Part shown: positions 27,129 to 36,264 of the stretch, piece after piece
How the letters are laid out: every line of letters starts with the position of its first letter
Position numbering within the stretch: position 1 is the stretch's first letter
NCBI RefSeq assembly: GCF_965227785.1
Contig: NZ_OZ245785.1
Location: 620,001-684,000 of the forward strand
Direction of reading: 5' to 3'
Length of the DNA: 64,000 bases
Source: Gracilimonas sp965227785
GTDB taxonomy: Bacteria > Bacteroidota > Rhodothermia > Balneolales > Balneolaceae
The notes under the pieces: generated by a model
The model's input: the letters and a program-made list of their open reading frames with translations, nothing else
Databases searched by the model: none
What the model was told of the DNA's origin: nothing
Translations under genes and position numbers: made by a program

Positions 27129-28225
27129 CCTGCAAGAGATAAGCTTTTATGAATTCATCCAGATCGCCATCCATCACCCCGCTTACATCACTGGTTTCGT
27201 GGTTCGTACGGTGATCTTTTACGCGTTGGTCATCAAAAACGTAGCTGCGGATTTGTGATCCCCACTCGTTCTTGCTTTTGGAGCCTTCAAGCTTGGCTTT
27301 TTCCGCTTCCTGAATCTCTTTTTCCAGTTCATAGATTCGGGACTTCAGTAGCACCATCGCCTTTTCCCGGTTCTGAAGCTGTGACCGCTCTTGCTGGCAC
27401 TCAGCTACTACCCGTTCTGTCCTTCCGTCTGAGAGTTCACCTTCCCAAACCAAACGGACCCCGGTTTCTACCTTGTTCACATTCTGCCCACCGGCACCGC
27501 TGGAATGAAAACGTTGCAGCTCTACATCACTTTCGTTGATATCTACCTCGATTGTATCATCAATCAAAGGGGCTACAAATACAGAGCAAAATGAGGTATG
27601 CCGCCGTGCATTGCTGTCGAATGGAGAAACCCGTACCAAACGATGGACTCCACTTTCTGCTTTCAGAAATCCATAGGCATTATCACCCTGCACTTCAATG
27701 GTGGCGCTTTTCAGTCCGGCCACGTCTCCATCCTGATAATCTACAACGGAGACCTTAAACCCGGCTTTATCAGCCCAGCGGGTGTACATACGGTACAGCA
27801 TTTCTCCCCAGTCCTGACTTTCCGTTCCACCTGCTCCGGGATTAAATGTGACTATGGCATCTCGGTGATCATCGGGACCGCTGAGCATATTGCGGAGCTC
27901 CATATCTTCCAGAGCTTTTTCAAGCTTTCTATACTCAGCCTGTAAATCATCTTCCACATCTTCGCCCATCTCTTGAAATTCAAGATACACGTTAATGCTT
28001 TCCCGAAGATCGTTCAGGTTATCCCAGCCTTCCACCAGACTTTTTTCATGGTTAAGCTCCTTCATAATGGATTGAGCTTTATCCGGGTCGTTCCAAAAGT
28101 TAGGATCCTGGGTGTGTTCGGTAAGTTCTATTATTCGGACTTTTCTTTTTTCGTAGTCAAAGATACCCCCTGAGCGCGTCCACCCGCTCGTAGAGTTCGT
28201 TAAGGTGATCTGTATTTATTGCCAT
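27115..28225 (-). CDS. prfB: Peptide chain release factor 2 with programmed +1 frameshift
   Basis: Recognises UGA and UAA and releases the peptide. The reading frame starts with the ATG at 28225, runs 22 codons (MAINTDHLNELYERVDALRG then YL) and meets an in-frame TGA at 28157-28159. Reading continues in the +1 frame from GAC at 28158 to the stop at 27115. The total is about 369 residues, the normal RF2 length. The catalytic GGQ lies in RFHSSGAGGQNVNKVETGVR. The downstream 316-residue open frame alone would lack the N-terminus. It starts 19 bases after the DUF883 gene and overlaps nadB. Confidence 0.95.
28156..28171 (-). promoter_or_regulatory. prfB: RF2 programmed +1 frameshift site
   Basis: On the coding strand AGGGGG-TAT-CTT-TGA-C (28171 down to 28156). 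An internal Shine-Dalgarno-like run is three bases before the CTT slippery codon, with TGA C as the weak stop context. Low RF2 levels let the ribosome slip from CUU to UUU, giving autoregulation. The arrangement is the same as the well-known E. coli site. Confidence 0.95.
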
Positions 28226-28244
28226 CTGTGTAGTTGAATATGTT

Positions 28245-28514
28245 TTATTTACCGCCTCTGGTAAGCAGAGCGCCAACCAGCAACCCGGCTACAAACGCAA
28301 TCCCTAACCCTTGTTCAGGATTAGCACGCACGTATCTTCGGGCGTTCCGGTATTCATGCTTTAATTCTCGTTCGAGGCCATCCCGCTCATATTTTAAGCG
28401 ATCGAGCAAAACGTCATATGTTTCTTCTGCTTTGTTCTGAAGAGCCTCTGTAGTCTCGTAAATAGTCTCTTCTATATCTCGTTTAGCTGTTGAATTTTTC
28501 TTTGAAGCAGCCAT
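28245..28514 (-). CDS. DUF883/ElaB-YqjD-like membrane-anchored protein
   Basis: An 89-residue protein with a long charged helical N-terminus (about 12-65, ETTEALQNKAEETYDVLLDRL and similar) and one C-terminal membrane helix (GLGIAFVAGLLVGALL). It ends in Arg/Gly/Lys. NPEQGLGIAFVAGLLVG is the DUF883 signature. E. coli relatives tether ribosomes to the membrane in stationary phase. It is first in the prfB-nadB-coaE operon. It has an unusually strong Shine-Dalgarno sequence. Confidence 0.88.
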   Translation of the reverse strand: MAASKKNSTAKRDIEETIYETTEALQNKAEETYDVLLDRLKYERDGLERELKHEYRNARRYVRANPEQGLGIAFVAGLLVGALLTRGGK

Positions 28515-28520
28515 ACTATT

Positions 28521-28529
28521 ACCTCCTTT
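28521..28529 (-). promoter_or_regulatory. Full-strength Shine-Dalgarno site
   Basis: AAAGGAGGT on the minus strand, 6 bases before the ATG at 28514. It is a near-complete complement of the 16S 3' end, in a window where most starts show no such sequence. Confidence 0.85.
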
Positions 28530-28641
28530 AGTTTGTCAGAAAATACAAATTCGTGTGCTTAATTTTCGAGTGATTTATAGCCTTATTTAAGCTCATCTAT
28601 ACTTATGAACAATTTATAAAACCTGATGTTCCACGGTATCC

Positions 28642-30417
28642 TTAACCGGCCACCAACTGATCCTTATACTGAAGTTCGTACAGTTTTTTGTAGATACCAT
28701 TTTCCTGCAAAATAAGCTCCTGATGGCTTCCGGATTCCCTAATCTCCCCTTTATGCATCACCAAAATACGATCGGCATGCTGAATGGTGGATAGACGGTG
28801 AGCTACAACAATGGACGTTCGGCCTTCCATCATCAACCGGCTAGATTCTGTAACCAGTGCTTCAGTTTCAGAATCCACACTGGAGGTAGCTTCGTCCAGA
28901 ATTAAAATTTCAGGATCGTAAACAAGTGCACGCACAAAACAGATTAATTGTCTCTGCCCCATTGAAAGGGAGGCACCCCGTTCCTGTAAAACATAATCAT
29001 AGGTTTCCGGCAGTTTTTCGATGAACCGATGAGCTTCTACTTTATGAGCAGCTTCAATCACTTGTTCTCTGCTAATATCGGGATGCCCTAAAGTGATGTT
29101 GTCCAAAATAGAACCCGAAAACAGGGCATTATCCTGAAGCACCAACCCAAAATGTGATCGCAAATCGTGCAGCGTAAGGTCTCGGATATCAACACCGTCC
29201 AGTTTTATGCTTCCTTTCTGAATGTCGTAGAATCTCATCAAGATGTTGATGATGGTTGTTTTTCCGGCTCCCGTAGCTCCTACAAGGGCTATATCATCTC
29301 CGGGTTCGGCTACAAATGAAATGTCTTTGAGAATCCAGTCTTCATCTTCGTTGTATTTAAACCATACATTCTCAAATTCGATTTTACCCCGGGGATTCTC
29401 AATTTGTTTGGGATCGTCTGCCTCCTTCACTTTCGTTTCGGTATCAAGTACACTGAAAATGCGTTCCGATGAAGCCAGCGCCGATTGAAGCGTATTGAAT
29501 TTTTCAGACAATCCCTGAATGGGACGGAAAAACTGGCGTGCATACTGAATGAAGGCTACCAGTACACCAAAAGTGACACCATCCATCAAGGCCCTGGCAC
29601 CACCATACCAAACAACAAGTGCCATCGCTAAACTGGCAGTTACTTCAACAATGGGCCAGAAAATAGCAAAGTAGAAAATGGTTTCAATGTAAGCATCTCG
29701 GTGACCGGCATTAATTTTCTTAAACTTCTCCTGCTGCTTTTCTTCCCGGTTAAAAAGCTGAACCACATCCATCCCGTTTATATGTTCCTGAACGAAAGAG
29801 TTGAGTTGGGCGATTTTATCTCTCACTTCCAGAAATGTAACCCGCACCTTCGCCTTAAACCAAAATGTGGCATAAAAAAGGATGGGGAGAACCGTCAGCG
29901 TTACAAGGGTCAGCTCCCAGTTCATGCTAAACATAAAGTACAGGATGAAGATAATCCGGAACATATCCCCGATTATCGTAACAACCCCGTCTGAGAGGAG
30001 TTCACTCAGAGCTTCAATATCACTGGTAGTTCTTGTAATCAGGCGCCCAATAGGATTCTTGTCAAAAAACTGAACATTAAGCGTCTGAATTTTTTTAAAC
30101 ACCGAATTCCGAAGAGCGTACAGTGAGTTTTGCCCAAACCAGCGGGTCAGGTAGGTATTAAAAACCAGGAGAATGAATTCCCCCAATAAAGCTCCAGCCA
30201 GCAGAGTGATAATCCACCACAATCCTTCAAAATCATCGGTAGCGATGTACTCATCAACGGCAATTTGAGTAAGCTTGGGGCGGATAGTCCCCAGGTACGA
30301 AGCCGAAAGTGTGAGACCTATGGCGAGGAGTACATACCAGCGATAAGGTCTTAGAAAAAAATAAAGCCGCCGAATCAGTGTGGTATCGACGGCTTCAGAA
30401 TTTGATTTATTGCTCAC
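28642..30417 (-). CDS. ABC exporter half-transporter (subunit with canonical Walker B)
   Basis: A type IV ABC exporter with an N-terminal six-helix membrane domain and a C-terminal ATPase, 591 residues. The ATPase (from about 340) has Walker A GATGAGKTT, the signature LSMGQRQL (second Gly replaced by Met), Walker B ILILDEATSSVDSETE with catalytic Glu, and H-loop VVAHRLST. The start is GTG at 30417. It is 12 bases downstream of the RNase Z gene. Its deviant signature complements the deviant Walker B of the other half-transporter at 31768-33561, which suggests a heterodimer. The cargo is unknown (lipid or drug type). Confidence 0.93.
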   Translation of the reverse strand: MSNKSNSEAVDTTLIRRLYFFLRPYRWYVLLAIGLTLSASYLGTIRPKLTQIAVDEYIATDDFEGLWWIITLLAGALLGEFILLVFNTYLTRWFGQNSLYALRNSVFKKIQTLNVQFFDKNPIGRLITRTTSDIEALSELLSDGVVTIIGDMFRIIFILYFMFSMNWELTLVTLTVLPILFYATFWFKAKVRVTFLEVRDKIAQLNSFVQEHINGMDVVQLFNREEKQQEKFKKINAGHRDAYIETIFYFAIFWPIVEVTASLAMALVVWYGGARALMDGVTFGVLVAFIQYARQFFRPIQGLSEKFNTLQSALASSERIFSVLDTETKVKEADDPKQIENPRGKIEFENVWFKYNEDEDWILKDISFVAEPGDDIALVGATGAGKTTIINILMRFYDIQKGSIKLDGVDIRDLTLHDLRSHFGLVLQDNALFSGSILDNITLGHPDISREQVIEAAHKVEAHRFIEKLPETYDYVLQERGASLSMGQRQLICFVRALVYDPEILILDEATSSVDSETEALVTESSRLMMEGRTSIVVAHRLSTIQHADRILVMHKGEIRESGSHQELILQENGIYKKLYELQYKDQLVAG

Positions 30418-30429
30418 AAGCTAAGTTGA

Positions 30430-31695
30430 TTAGAATCTGTCAAAGTCATCATAGGAAGATCTTGGAGTGATCTTCCGCCTCGAGCTTGAATCAGAGTCGT
30501 CATTTTTGTCTTTAATGTTCGCACTGTAGGTACTGCTTCCGTACGTTTTGCGCTTATAATTACTTTTTCCGCTTTTAGAACGATTTGAGCTGCTGCTTCG
30601 GTTCCCTCGCGAACTGCTTTTTCCGCGATTGGAACTGCTGCCTTTTCGGCTACGGAAATTCTTCTTTCCACCGCCCTTGCTGCTCTTGCGTCCTTTGTAG
30701 TTCTTACCACCGCCACCGGACTTTTTATTCAGTTCGTTGATCTCCACCTTAGGTGTGATAATTCCGCGCTCATGGGTTGGATCTGTAAAAATAGGCCGCA
30801 ACTCATTTGCCAACCAGGCCGGATAAAACCCATCACGTGCTTCCTGGAGTAAGTCGTGCTCGTTCGTATAACGTGCTGAAAAATGACCGATAACCAAAAG
30901 TTTGGTTTGAGCTTCCGTTGCCACCCGTGCAGCATCAGCTGTTGAAGAGTGTCCGGTTTCTTTTGCTTTATCATCCAGGTCTTTACCGAATGTTGCTTCG
31001 TGATACAGAATGTTGGTATTCATCGCCAGCTTCACAGCATTTGGAGTGTATTCGGTATCGGTAACATAAGCAAAACTGTCGCCCGAGCGTGGGTGACCAA
31101 CTATTTCGTGAGATTTAACCACGGTGCCATCTTCCAGGGTAACATCCTCACCGGCTTTCAGGGCTTTGTATTGCTCATCTTCGGAGATGCCCATTTTTTT
31201 AGCTTTTTCAGCATCTACTTTACCGGGACGATCTTTTTCCTGGAACCGGAATCCCACGCAAAACTTGGTGTGATTCAGTGGACGAGCTTCTACATAATAT
31301 TCATCTGCATCAAAAACACGATCCACTTCTTCAAGATCTTCCTCTATTTCATGGAAGTTAATTTCATAAACCGGATCTATTTGAGAAAATTTCAGATTCC
31401 ATTCCACATACTCTTTGATGCCTTTCGGGCCCACAATGGTAAGCGGCTTATCCCGTCGCTGAAGCTGAAGGGTTGCAAGTAAGCCAAGTAAACCTGAAAA
31501 GTGGTCCACATCAAAATGTGAAATGAAAATGGCTTCTATTTTTGAACGCTTTATCCCTGCCTGAAGCATGCGCATTTGTGCATTTTCACCGCAATCGAAA
31601 AGGAAAACACTTCCTTCTCTCCATAAAGCTACTGAGGGTAAGTGTCTTACAGCGGTTGGGGTTGCTGAAGCTACTCCTAAAGGTACTACAATCAT
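30430..31695 (-). CDS. RNase Z-like metallo-beta-lactamase protein with basic C-terminal tail
   Basis: tRNA 3'-end endonuclease family. The core (about 1-315 of 421) shows FLFDCGENAQMRML, RPLNHTKFCVGFRF, YHEATFGKDL, GHSSTADAARVA and LLVIGHFSARY, which are RNase Z hallmarks. The metal motif is HFDVDH (60-65), with Asp at the position of the second His of HxHxDH. After LNKK comes a tail of about 110 residues rich in Gly, Ser, Lys, Arg and Asn, probably disordered and RNA-binding, ending in an acidic stretch. The start is the ATG at 31695; the TTG 18 codons upstream is disfavoured. It sits between two ABC half-transporter genes. Confidence 0.88.
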   Translation of the reverse strand: MIVVPLGVASATPTAVRHLPSVALWREGSVFLFDCGENAQMRMLQAGIKRSKIEAIFISHFDVDHFSGLLGLLATLQLQRRDKPLTIVGPKGIKEYVEWNLKFSQIDPVYEINFHEIEEDLEEVDRVFDADEYYVEARPLNHTKFCVGFRFQEKDRPGKVDAEKAKKMGISEDEQYKALKAGEDVTLEDGTVVKSHEIVGHPRSGDSFAYVTDTEYTPNAVKLAMNTNILYHEATFGKDLDDKAKETGHSSTADAARVATEAQTKLLVIGHFSARYTNEHDLLQEARDGFYPAWLANELRPIFTDPTHERGIITPKVEINELNKKSGGGGKNYKGRKSSKGGGKKNFRSRKGSSSNRGKSSSRGNRSSSSNRSKSGKSNYKRKTYGSSTYSANIKDKNDDSDSSSRRKITPRSSYDDFDRF

Positions 31696-31767
31696 TTTTC
31701 TGATCTCCCGTAATGTATGTTTTCTTTTTGGGGCATTGCTTTCATACAATTGGCCCCGGTTGATAAC

Positions 31768-33561
31768 TTATATTTCTGCCAATTCTTGTTCTAATATCTG
31801 CTTATTGTACATGGCGGTATATCTGCCATCTTCAGCCAACAATTCTTCGTGTGTGCCTTCTTCTACAACGCTTCCTTCCTCAATGTAATATATCTTGTCG
31901 GCATCCTTAATAGTAGAAATACGATGACTAATCATGATGGTTGTGCGTCCGCTTAACTCTTGTCTGAGGTGTTTTAATATTGCGTCTTCTGTTTTTGTAT
32001 CTACCGCACTCAGTGAGTCATCAAAAATTAAAATCCTGGGGTCCTTAATCAGTGCTCTTGCTATTGCTGTCCTTTGCTTTTGACCACCTGACAATGTGAT
32101 ACCCCTCTCGCCAAGCATAGTCTTAAATTTTTTCTCAAAATCCAAAATATTCTGTTTAACCTGCGCTTTTTCTGCAGCTGTCTCAATCTGCTCTTCAGAA
32201 GCGTTATCTACCCCAAAAGCTATATTTTCACCAATGGTATCAGAAAATAGAAATGTTTCCTGAGGAACAAAACCAATTGCTTCCCGCAAACGACCGAGCG
32301 ACCAATCTTGTAAGTTTACTCCGTCAATCAAAATCTCGCCTTCTACCGGATCAAAAAGTCTGGGTATTAATTGAACCAAACTTGTTTTACCTGATCCTGT
32401 ACGCCCTACAATGGCTATATTCTCTCCGGGTTTAATGTCAAAACTGATATTCTGAAGCACCATTTCATCGGTATCCGGATATTTGAAACCCACGTTCTTA
32501 AAGGTGATATGTCCCTCAACTTTACGGTCAACCTGATCGTCCGAGTTCTTAATCTCTATAGGTTCATTCATGAGCTCTTCGATACGGTTCCAGGATGCCA
32601 AAGAACGCTGAAAGCGATTCGTTGTATAACCTAAAGCAGCAACCGGCCAAATCAGGTAGGCAACATAAATTAAGAATTCAGCGATATTACCTACTGTAAT
32701 CGTTCCGGCAATCACCATTTCTCCCCCCTTCCAGATGACAATAAGCAATGATATCCCAATCAGAAAATTAAGAGCGGGATGAAACATAGACTCAATCATA
32801 TCTAACCGAAGTTTTTTCTTCCGGTATTTCTCACTTTCATCCTCAAATAACTTCTGCTCATTATCAATACGGTTATATGCTTTAATAAGCCTGATGGCTG
32901 AAAAGGTTTCTTTTGCTCTCCCGGCTAAGGAAGAATACTGCTCCTGAATAATGGTTGAGTGTGTGTGAATGAACCCGGTAATCCAATAAGCAAAAATTGA
33001 GATGAGTGGAAGAGGAATCAGGGCCCACAAAGTAAGTGTGGGATTCACCAAAAACATCATGGTTAATACAAAACCGGCACGGGTAATAGTATTGATGCTG
33101 TACATAATTACCGGCCCATAGTAGTCACGAACTTTGCCGACATCTTCGGTAGCCCGTACATAGGTTTCACCCGAGGAGTTTTCCGCAAAATAGCGCTGAG
33201 GGAGCTTCATCAGCTTTTCAACGATGTCGTTGCGAATATCGAACTCGACCCTTCTTGAAGTAACTATAAGTGTTTGCCGGGTAGCGAAAAGCAGGATGCC
33301 GTACATCATAACCGCGCCAATCAGGATGAGAGAATTGGTAGCAAGCAGTTTTGAAGCTTCGGTGGTAAAGAGTGTTTGTACAATGCTGGAAGGTACATCA
33401 AACCCCTGTTCTCCTATTCTCTCCACCTCATCCATGGTTTGCCGGATGAGCACCGGTATCCAGACAAGAAATGCATTAGATGCAGTCAGGAAGAGGGCAC
33501 CCAGTATCATCGTGCCCTTGTACTTTTTAAGGTACCTGTTAAGTTGTTTTATAGCACCCAA
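31768..33561 (-). CDS. ABC exporter half-transporter (subunit with degenerate Walker B)
   Basis: Membrane domain of six helices followed by an ATPase, 597 residues. Walker A is GRTGSGKTS, the signature is the canonical LSGGQKQRTAIARAL, and the H-loop is MISHRIST. Walker B reads ILIFDDSLSAVD, with Asp in place of the catalytic Glu, a mark of the degenerate site in heterodimeric exporters such as TM287/288. The start is TTG at 33561. It lies 31 bases after the flavoprotein gene. The predicted partner is the product of 28642-30417. Confidence 0.93.
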   Translation of the reverse strand: MGAIKQLNRYLKKYKGTMILGALFLTASNAFLVWIPVLIRQTMDEVERIGEQGFDVPSSIVQTLFTTEASKLLATNSLILIGAVMMYGILLFATRQTLIVTSRRVEFDIRNDIVEKLMKLPQRYFAENSSGETYVRATEDVGKVRDYYGPVIMYSINTITRAGFVLTMMFLVNPTLTLWALIPLPLISIFAYWITGFIHTHSTIIQEQYSSLAGRAKETFSAIRLIKAYNRIDNEQKLFEDESEKYRKKKLRLDMIESMFHPALNFLIGISLLIVIWKGGEMVIAGTITVGNIAEFLIYVAYLIWPVAALGYTTNRFQRSLASWNRIEELMNEPIEIKNSDDQVDRKVEGHITFKNVGFKYPDTDEMVLQNISFDIKPGENIAIVGRTGSGKTSLVQLIPRLFDPVEGEILIDGVNLQDWSLGRLREAIGFVPQETFLFSDTIGENIAFGVDNASEEQIETAAEKAQVKQNILDFEKKFKTMLGERGITLSGGQKQRTAIARALIKDPRILIFDDSLSAVDTKTEDAILKHLRQELSGRTTIMISHRISTIKDADKIYYIEEGSVVEEGTHEELLAEDGRYTAMYNKQILEQELAEI

Positions 33562-33592
33562 ACCTTATCCGGGTTAATGGCTTTAAATTTAA

Positions 33593-34624
33593 TTAGTCGG
33601 CAAATTCCTCAACCCAGTGTTTACCGAGTCTCAATCCAGACAGGTAAGCCGACTCAACGGTGTTACCGTTCATGTAACCACCAACCAAAGCTAATGGAGT
33701 GTCGTTTCCTCTAATTTCCATAAAGTCGTGAGGGAGTGGATTCACAGCCCGGCTGTATCTCCAGAAGTGCATTTCTTTCCAATCTGCAAGAGCCGCCCAT
33801 CCTCCTAAAATTTCCGTAAGTCGATCGACAATCATTTCTTCAACCACTTCGCGATCACTATGCATATGCTTCTTCGCAAATTCTGATGTGGTATGAACAA
33901 CCAATGTTTTTAAATCTCCCTCATTTCTCTTAGTAGTTTCATTGGAAATGAATTCAATAATATCATCTTCACAATCCAGCGCATTCCAGTCGGGCATGTC
34001 TGCTTCTTCGAAACCTGCCATCAAGGCGAACTGAGAATCATATTCCACTTCATCAATTTCACGGACCATTTTCAGTGTTTCGATTTCATCGATGGTGGTA
34101 TTTAGGAGCGCATAAGCCTGGCGGGCCGGTGCTGAAATAATCACAGCATCCGCACTTTCTGTTAGAGCAGTTGGGAAATTCAGCATCCAGCTTTTTTTCT
34201 TGCGGCGGTTTTCACCGATATGTGTCAACCCTCCCACCTTTTCATTCAGCCGGATATCGAGATTTCTACCCAGATACTTCCCGATGGTATTCATCCCTTG
34301 GGGAGCATAGTAATAAGGGGAGTTATTCTCCCGAATGGTTACCTCACCGTTCGCAATCCTGGTGGCATAACTTCCTTCCCAGGTTGTAACAATATCTTTA
34401 GCAGCCAGTTCTGTAATCAATTTCTTGAACTCGGAAGACTCAGCAGTAAAGAATGAAACACCATGATCAAACTTATGGACATTACCTTTGCCGGCATAAC
34501 GGGTCGCCAGCCTGCCTCCATAACCTCTGCTTTTTTCAAATACTACAACTTCGTGGCCGGCATTTGCTAATTCTCGTCCGGCTGTTAATCCTGAGATTCC
34601 TGCTCCAATAACCGCAATCTTCAT
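33593..34624 (-). CDS. FAD-dependent oxidoreductase, renalase/amine-oxidase-like
   Basis: A 343-residue flavoprotein. The Rossmann FAD motif is IAVIGAGISGLTAGRELANAG with FEKSRGYGGRLATRY, the standard GR/ATR pattern of the renalase-like branch. The C-terminal FAD segment is NTVESAYLSGLRLGKHWVEEF, preceded by ALVGGYMNGN. Substrates of bacterial relatives are mostly unknown; some oxidise isomeric dihydronicotinamides. No signal peptide. It lies in a run of same-strand genes between the AtuA-like gene and an ABC half-transporter. Confidence 0.88.
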   Translation of the reverse strand: MKIAVIGAGISGLTAGRELANAGHEVVVFEKSRGYGGRLATRYAGKGNVHKFDHGVSFFTAESSEFKKLITELAAKDIVTTWEGSYATRIANGEVTIRENNSPYYYAPQGMNTIGKYLGRNLDIRLNEKVGGLTHIGENRRKKKSWMLNFPTALTESADAVIISAPARQAYALLNTTIDEIETLKMVREIDEVEYDSQFALMAGFEEADMPDWNALDCEDDIIEFISNETTKRNEGDLKTLVVHTTSEFAKKHMHSDREVVEEMIVDRLTEILGGWAALADWKEMHFWRYSRAVNPLPHDFMEIRGNDTPLALVGGYMNGNTVESAYLSGLRLGKHWVEEFAD

Positions 34625-34684
34625 TATTCTTTGTTTTTAACTCTTACACAAACCAGTCAGGTTTTGTGCTTTGATGATGATTAA

Positions 34685-36055
34685 TTATTTAATTTCAAAT
34701 AAAGTGACTTTCGGACTCACTGCATCCTTGTCCAACAAAGCCGGCCAGTAAGCTACCACATCGCTTGCCTTGGGCCGCCCTCCCGCAAAACCGGTTACAC
34801 CGCTTGGGCCAGTTAAGATAAGAGGTGCAATTTCCATCCCAAAGCGATTTAAATCATTTTTGCTTTTTCCCGAGACCGAGACCCGCATCTGGATTTCATC
34901 GAAATCCGCATTCAGGGCTTCTTCTGTTACCGGGGCCTCTGTATTTCCATTATAGCCTATATACTCTTTATTGAATTCATCGAAATTCAACCCAAGTGCT
35001 TCAGCTCTATTCTCCAGGATTTCAGCACCTTTAACAGCTTTCTTCAGGGCATCGGGCCAGCAGTAAACCAGTGTTGAGGAGAGTTTAAATCCATCATTGT
35101 AACTGGCTGATACTTTATAAGTGGGTGTATCGGGTCGGCCTTTTATACCGGTCACCTTTACCCGGTTGGCTCCGGTTTCTTCAACCTTAACAGAAGTAAA
35201 ATCAGCAATTACATCCGGGGTAATATATTCTGAAGGATCCCCGATTTCGTACAATAACTGCTCCTTAACGGTCATTTCACTTACAAGCCCACCGGTGTTT
35301 TCGTGTTTGGTAACAAAGAAGTCTCCGTTTGGATACGCTTCAATAATAGGGAAGCCTATATCGGTGAAATCGTCCACTTTTTCCCAATCGGTGAAGTTAC
35401 CGCCCGACACCTGGGCTCCGCACTCTATAATGTGTCCGGCAATAGTTCCTACCGCCATCTTATCGAAATCGTCCGCTTCCCAGCCAAATTCATGGATCAT
35501 TGGGGCAAGCGTAAGTCCGGTATCGGTCACTCTTCCTGTGATAATCACATCCGCTCCTGCCTCTAAAGCTTCCACGATTGGCTGGCAGCCAAAATATACG
35601 TTTGCACTAAGCAGGTCATCCTTTATTTCTGATATAGGACGCCCGTCGTCCATATTCTTAAGTTCATGTCCGCCTGCAATCAGTTCATCGATATTACTCA
35701 GAATATCATCACCATCAACAACGGCCACTTTTAAACCGGTATAACCTTTTTCTTTGGCCACTTTCAGGATTTCATCCTTACAAGCCATGGGATTTACCCC
35801 ACCCGCATTACTGATTACTTTAATTCCGTCATTTTTAATTTCCGGTAAAACCTGTTCTACCACATTCACAAAATCGCGGGCATATCCCCAATCAGAATTT
35901 CTCATGCGCTGCTTTTGCATGATGGACATGGTTACTTCGGCCAGGTAATCCATCACCAGGTAGTCGATAGGTCCCTTTTTTGCCTGATTTACGGGTGCGT
36001 TGGGCAGATCGCCCCAAAAGCCTTGTCCCGATGCGATGCGAATAAAATCTTTCAT
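34685..36055 (-). CDS. AtuA-family protein (DUF1446, acyclic terpene utilisation)
   Basis: A 456-residue cytoplasmic protein matching the AtuA/DUF1446 family: IASGQGFWGDLPNAP at the N-terminus, ISNAGGVNPMACKD, DVIITGRVTDTGLTLAPMIHEFGW and GQVSGGNFTDW-like (GAQVSGGNFTD). The family was named from terpenoid catabolism in Pseudomonas, but its biochemical activity is not established. A small second AtuA-type domain is present or absent in relatives; here the C-terminus is the core only. An acyl-CoA carboxylase beta subunit lies 26 kb away in this window and could be in the same pathway. First gene of the operon-like run to 28642. Confidence 0.85.
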   Translation of the reverse strand: MKDFIRIASGQGFWGDLPNAPVNQAKKGPIDYLVMDYLAEVTMSIMQKQRMRNSDWGYARDFVNVVEQVLPEIKNDGIKVISNAGGVNPMACKDEILKVAKEKGYTGLKVAVVDGDDILSNIDELIAGGHELKNMDDGRPISEIKDDLLSANVYFGCQPIVEALEAGADVIITGRVTDTGLTLAPMIHEFGWEADDFDKMAVGTIAGHIIECGAQVSGGNFTDWEKVDDFTDIGFPIIEAYPNGDFFVTKHENTGGLVSEMTVKEQLLYEIGDPSEYITPDVIADFTSVKVEETGANRVKVTGIKGRPDTPTYKVSASYNDGFKLSSTLVYCWPDALKKAVKGAEILENRAEALGLNFDEFNKEYIGYNGNTEAPVTEEALNADFDEIQMRVSVSGKSKNDLNRFGMEIAPLILTGPSGVTGFAGGRPKASDVVAYWPALLDKDAVSPKVTLFEIK

Positions 36056-36125
36056 AAAAAGCTGCGTGGTTTGTACATCTGAAATTCGCGCTGAATATCG
36101 GGATATTTTCGCTGCATGTGAAATT

Positions 36126-36160
36126 AAAAAAGCCCTGTCTTTATCAAAAGACAGAGCTTT
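36126..36160 (-). terminator. Strong terminator upstream of AtuA-like gene
   Basis: A 14-base stem with one wobble (36129-36142 with 36147-36160, core CTGTCTTT/AAAGACAG), 4-base loop, followed on the minus strand by a U-rich tract. It is the second of two tandem terminators for the response-regulator gene ending at 36265. Confidence 0.75.
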
Positions 36161-36226
36161 AGTGTATTAGGTTAGTATAGTCTGGAAGGACTAACTGCGT
36201 GGAAACTAAAAAGGGATGCTCTAAAT

Positions 36227-36250
36227 AAAACCGCATGACAATGTGGTTTT
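36227..36250 (-). terminator. Terminator just after response-regulator gene
   Basis: AAAACCGCA (36227-36235) pairs with TGTGGTTTT (36242-36250) with one wobble and a 6-base loop. It lies 14 bases after the stop codon at 36265, with a U-rich stretch on the minus strand. Confidence 0.6.
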
Positions 36251-36264
36251 ACTATACCATGCTG

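Noticed and set aside
31696..31749. Upstream TTG start for the RNase Z gene
   Set aside because: The extra 18 residues are not family-like and the ATG at 31695 fits the normal RNase Z N-terminus.
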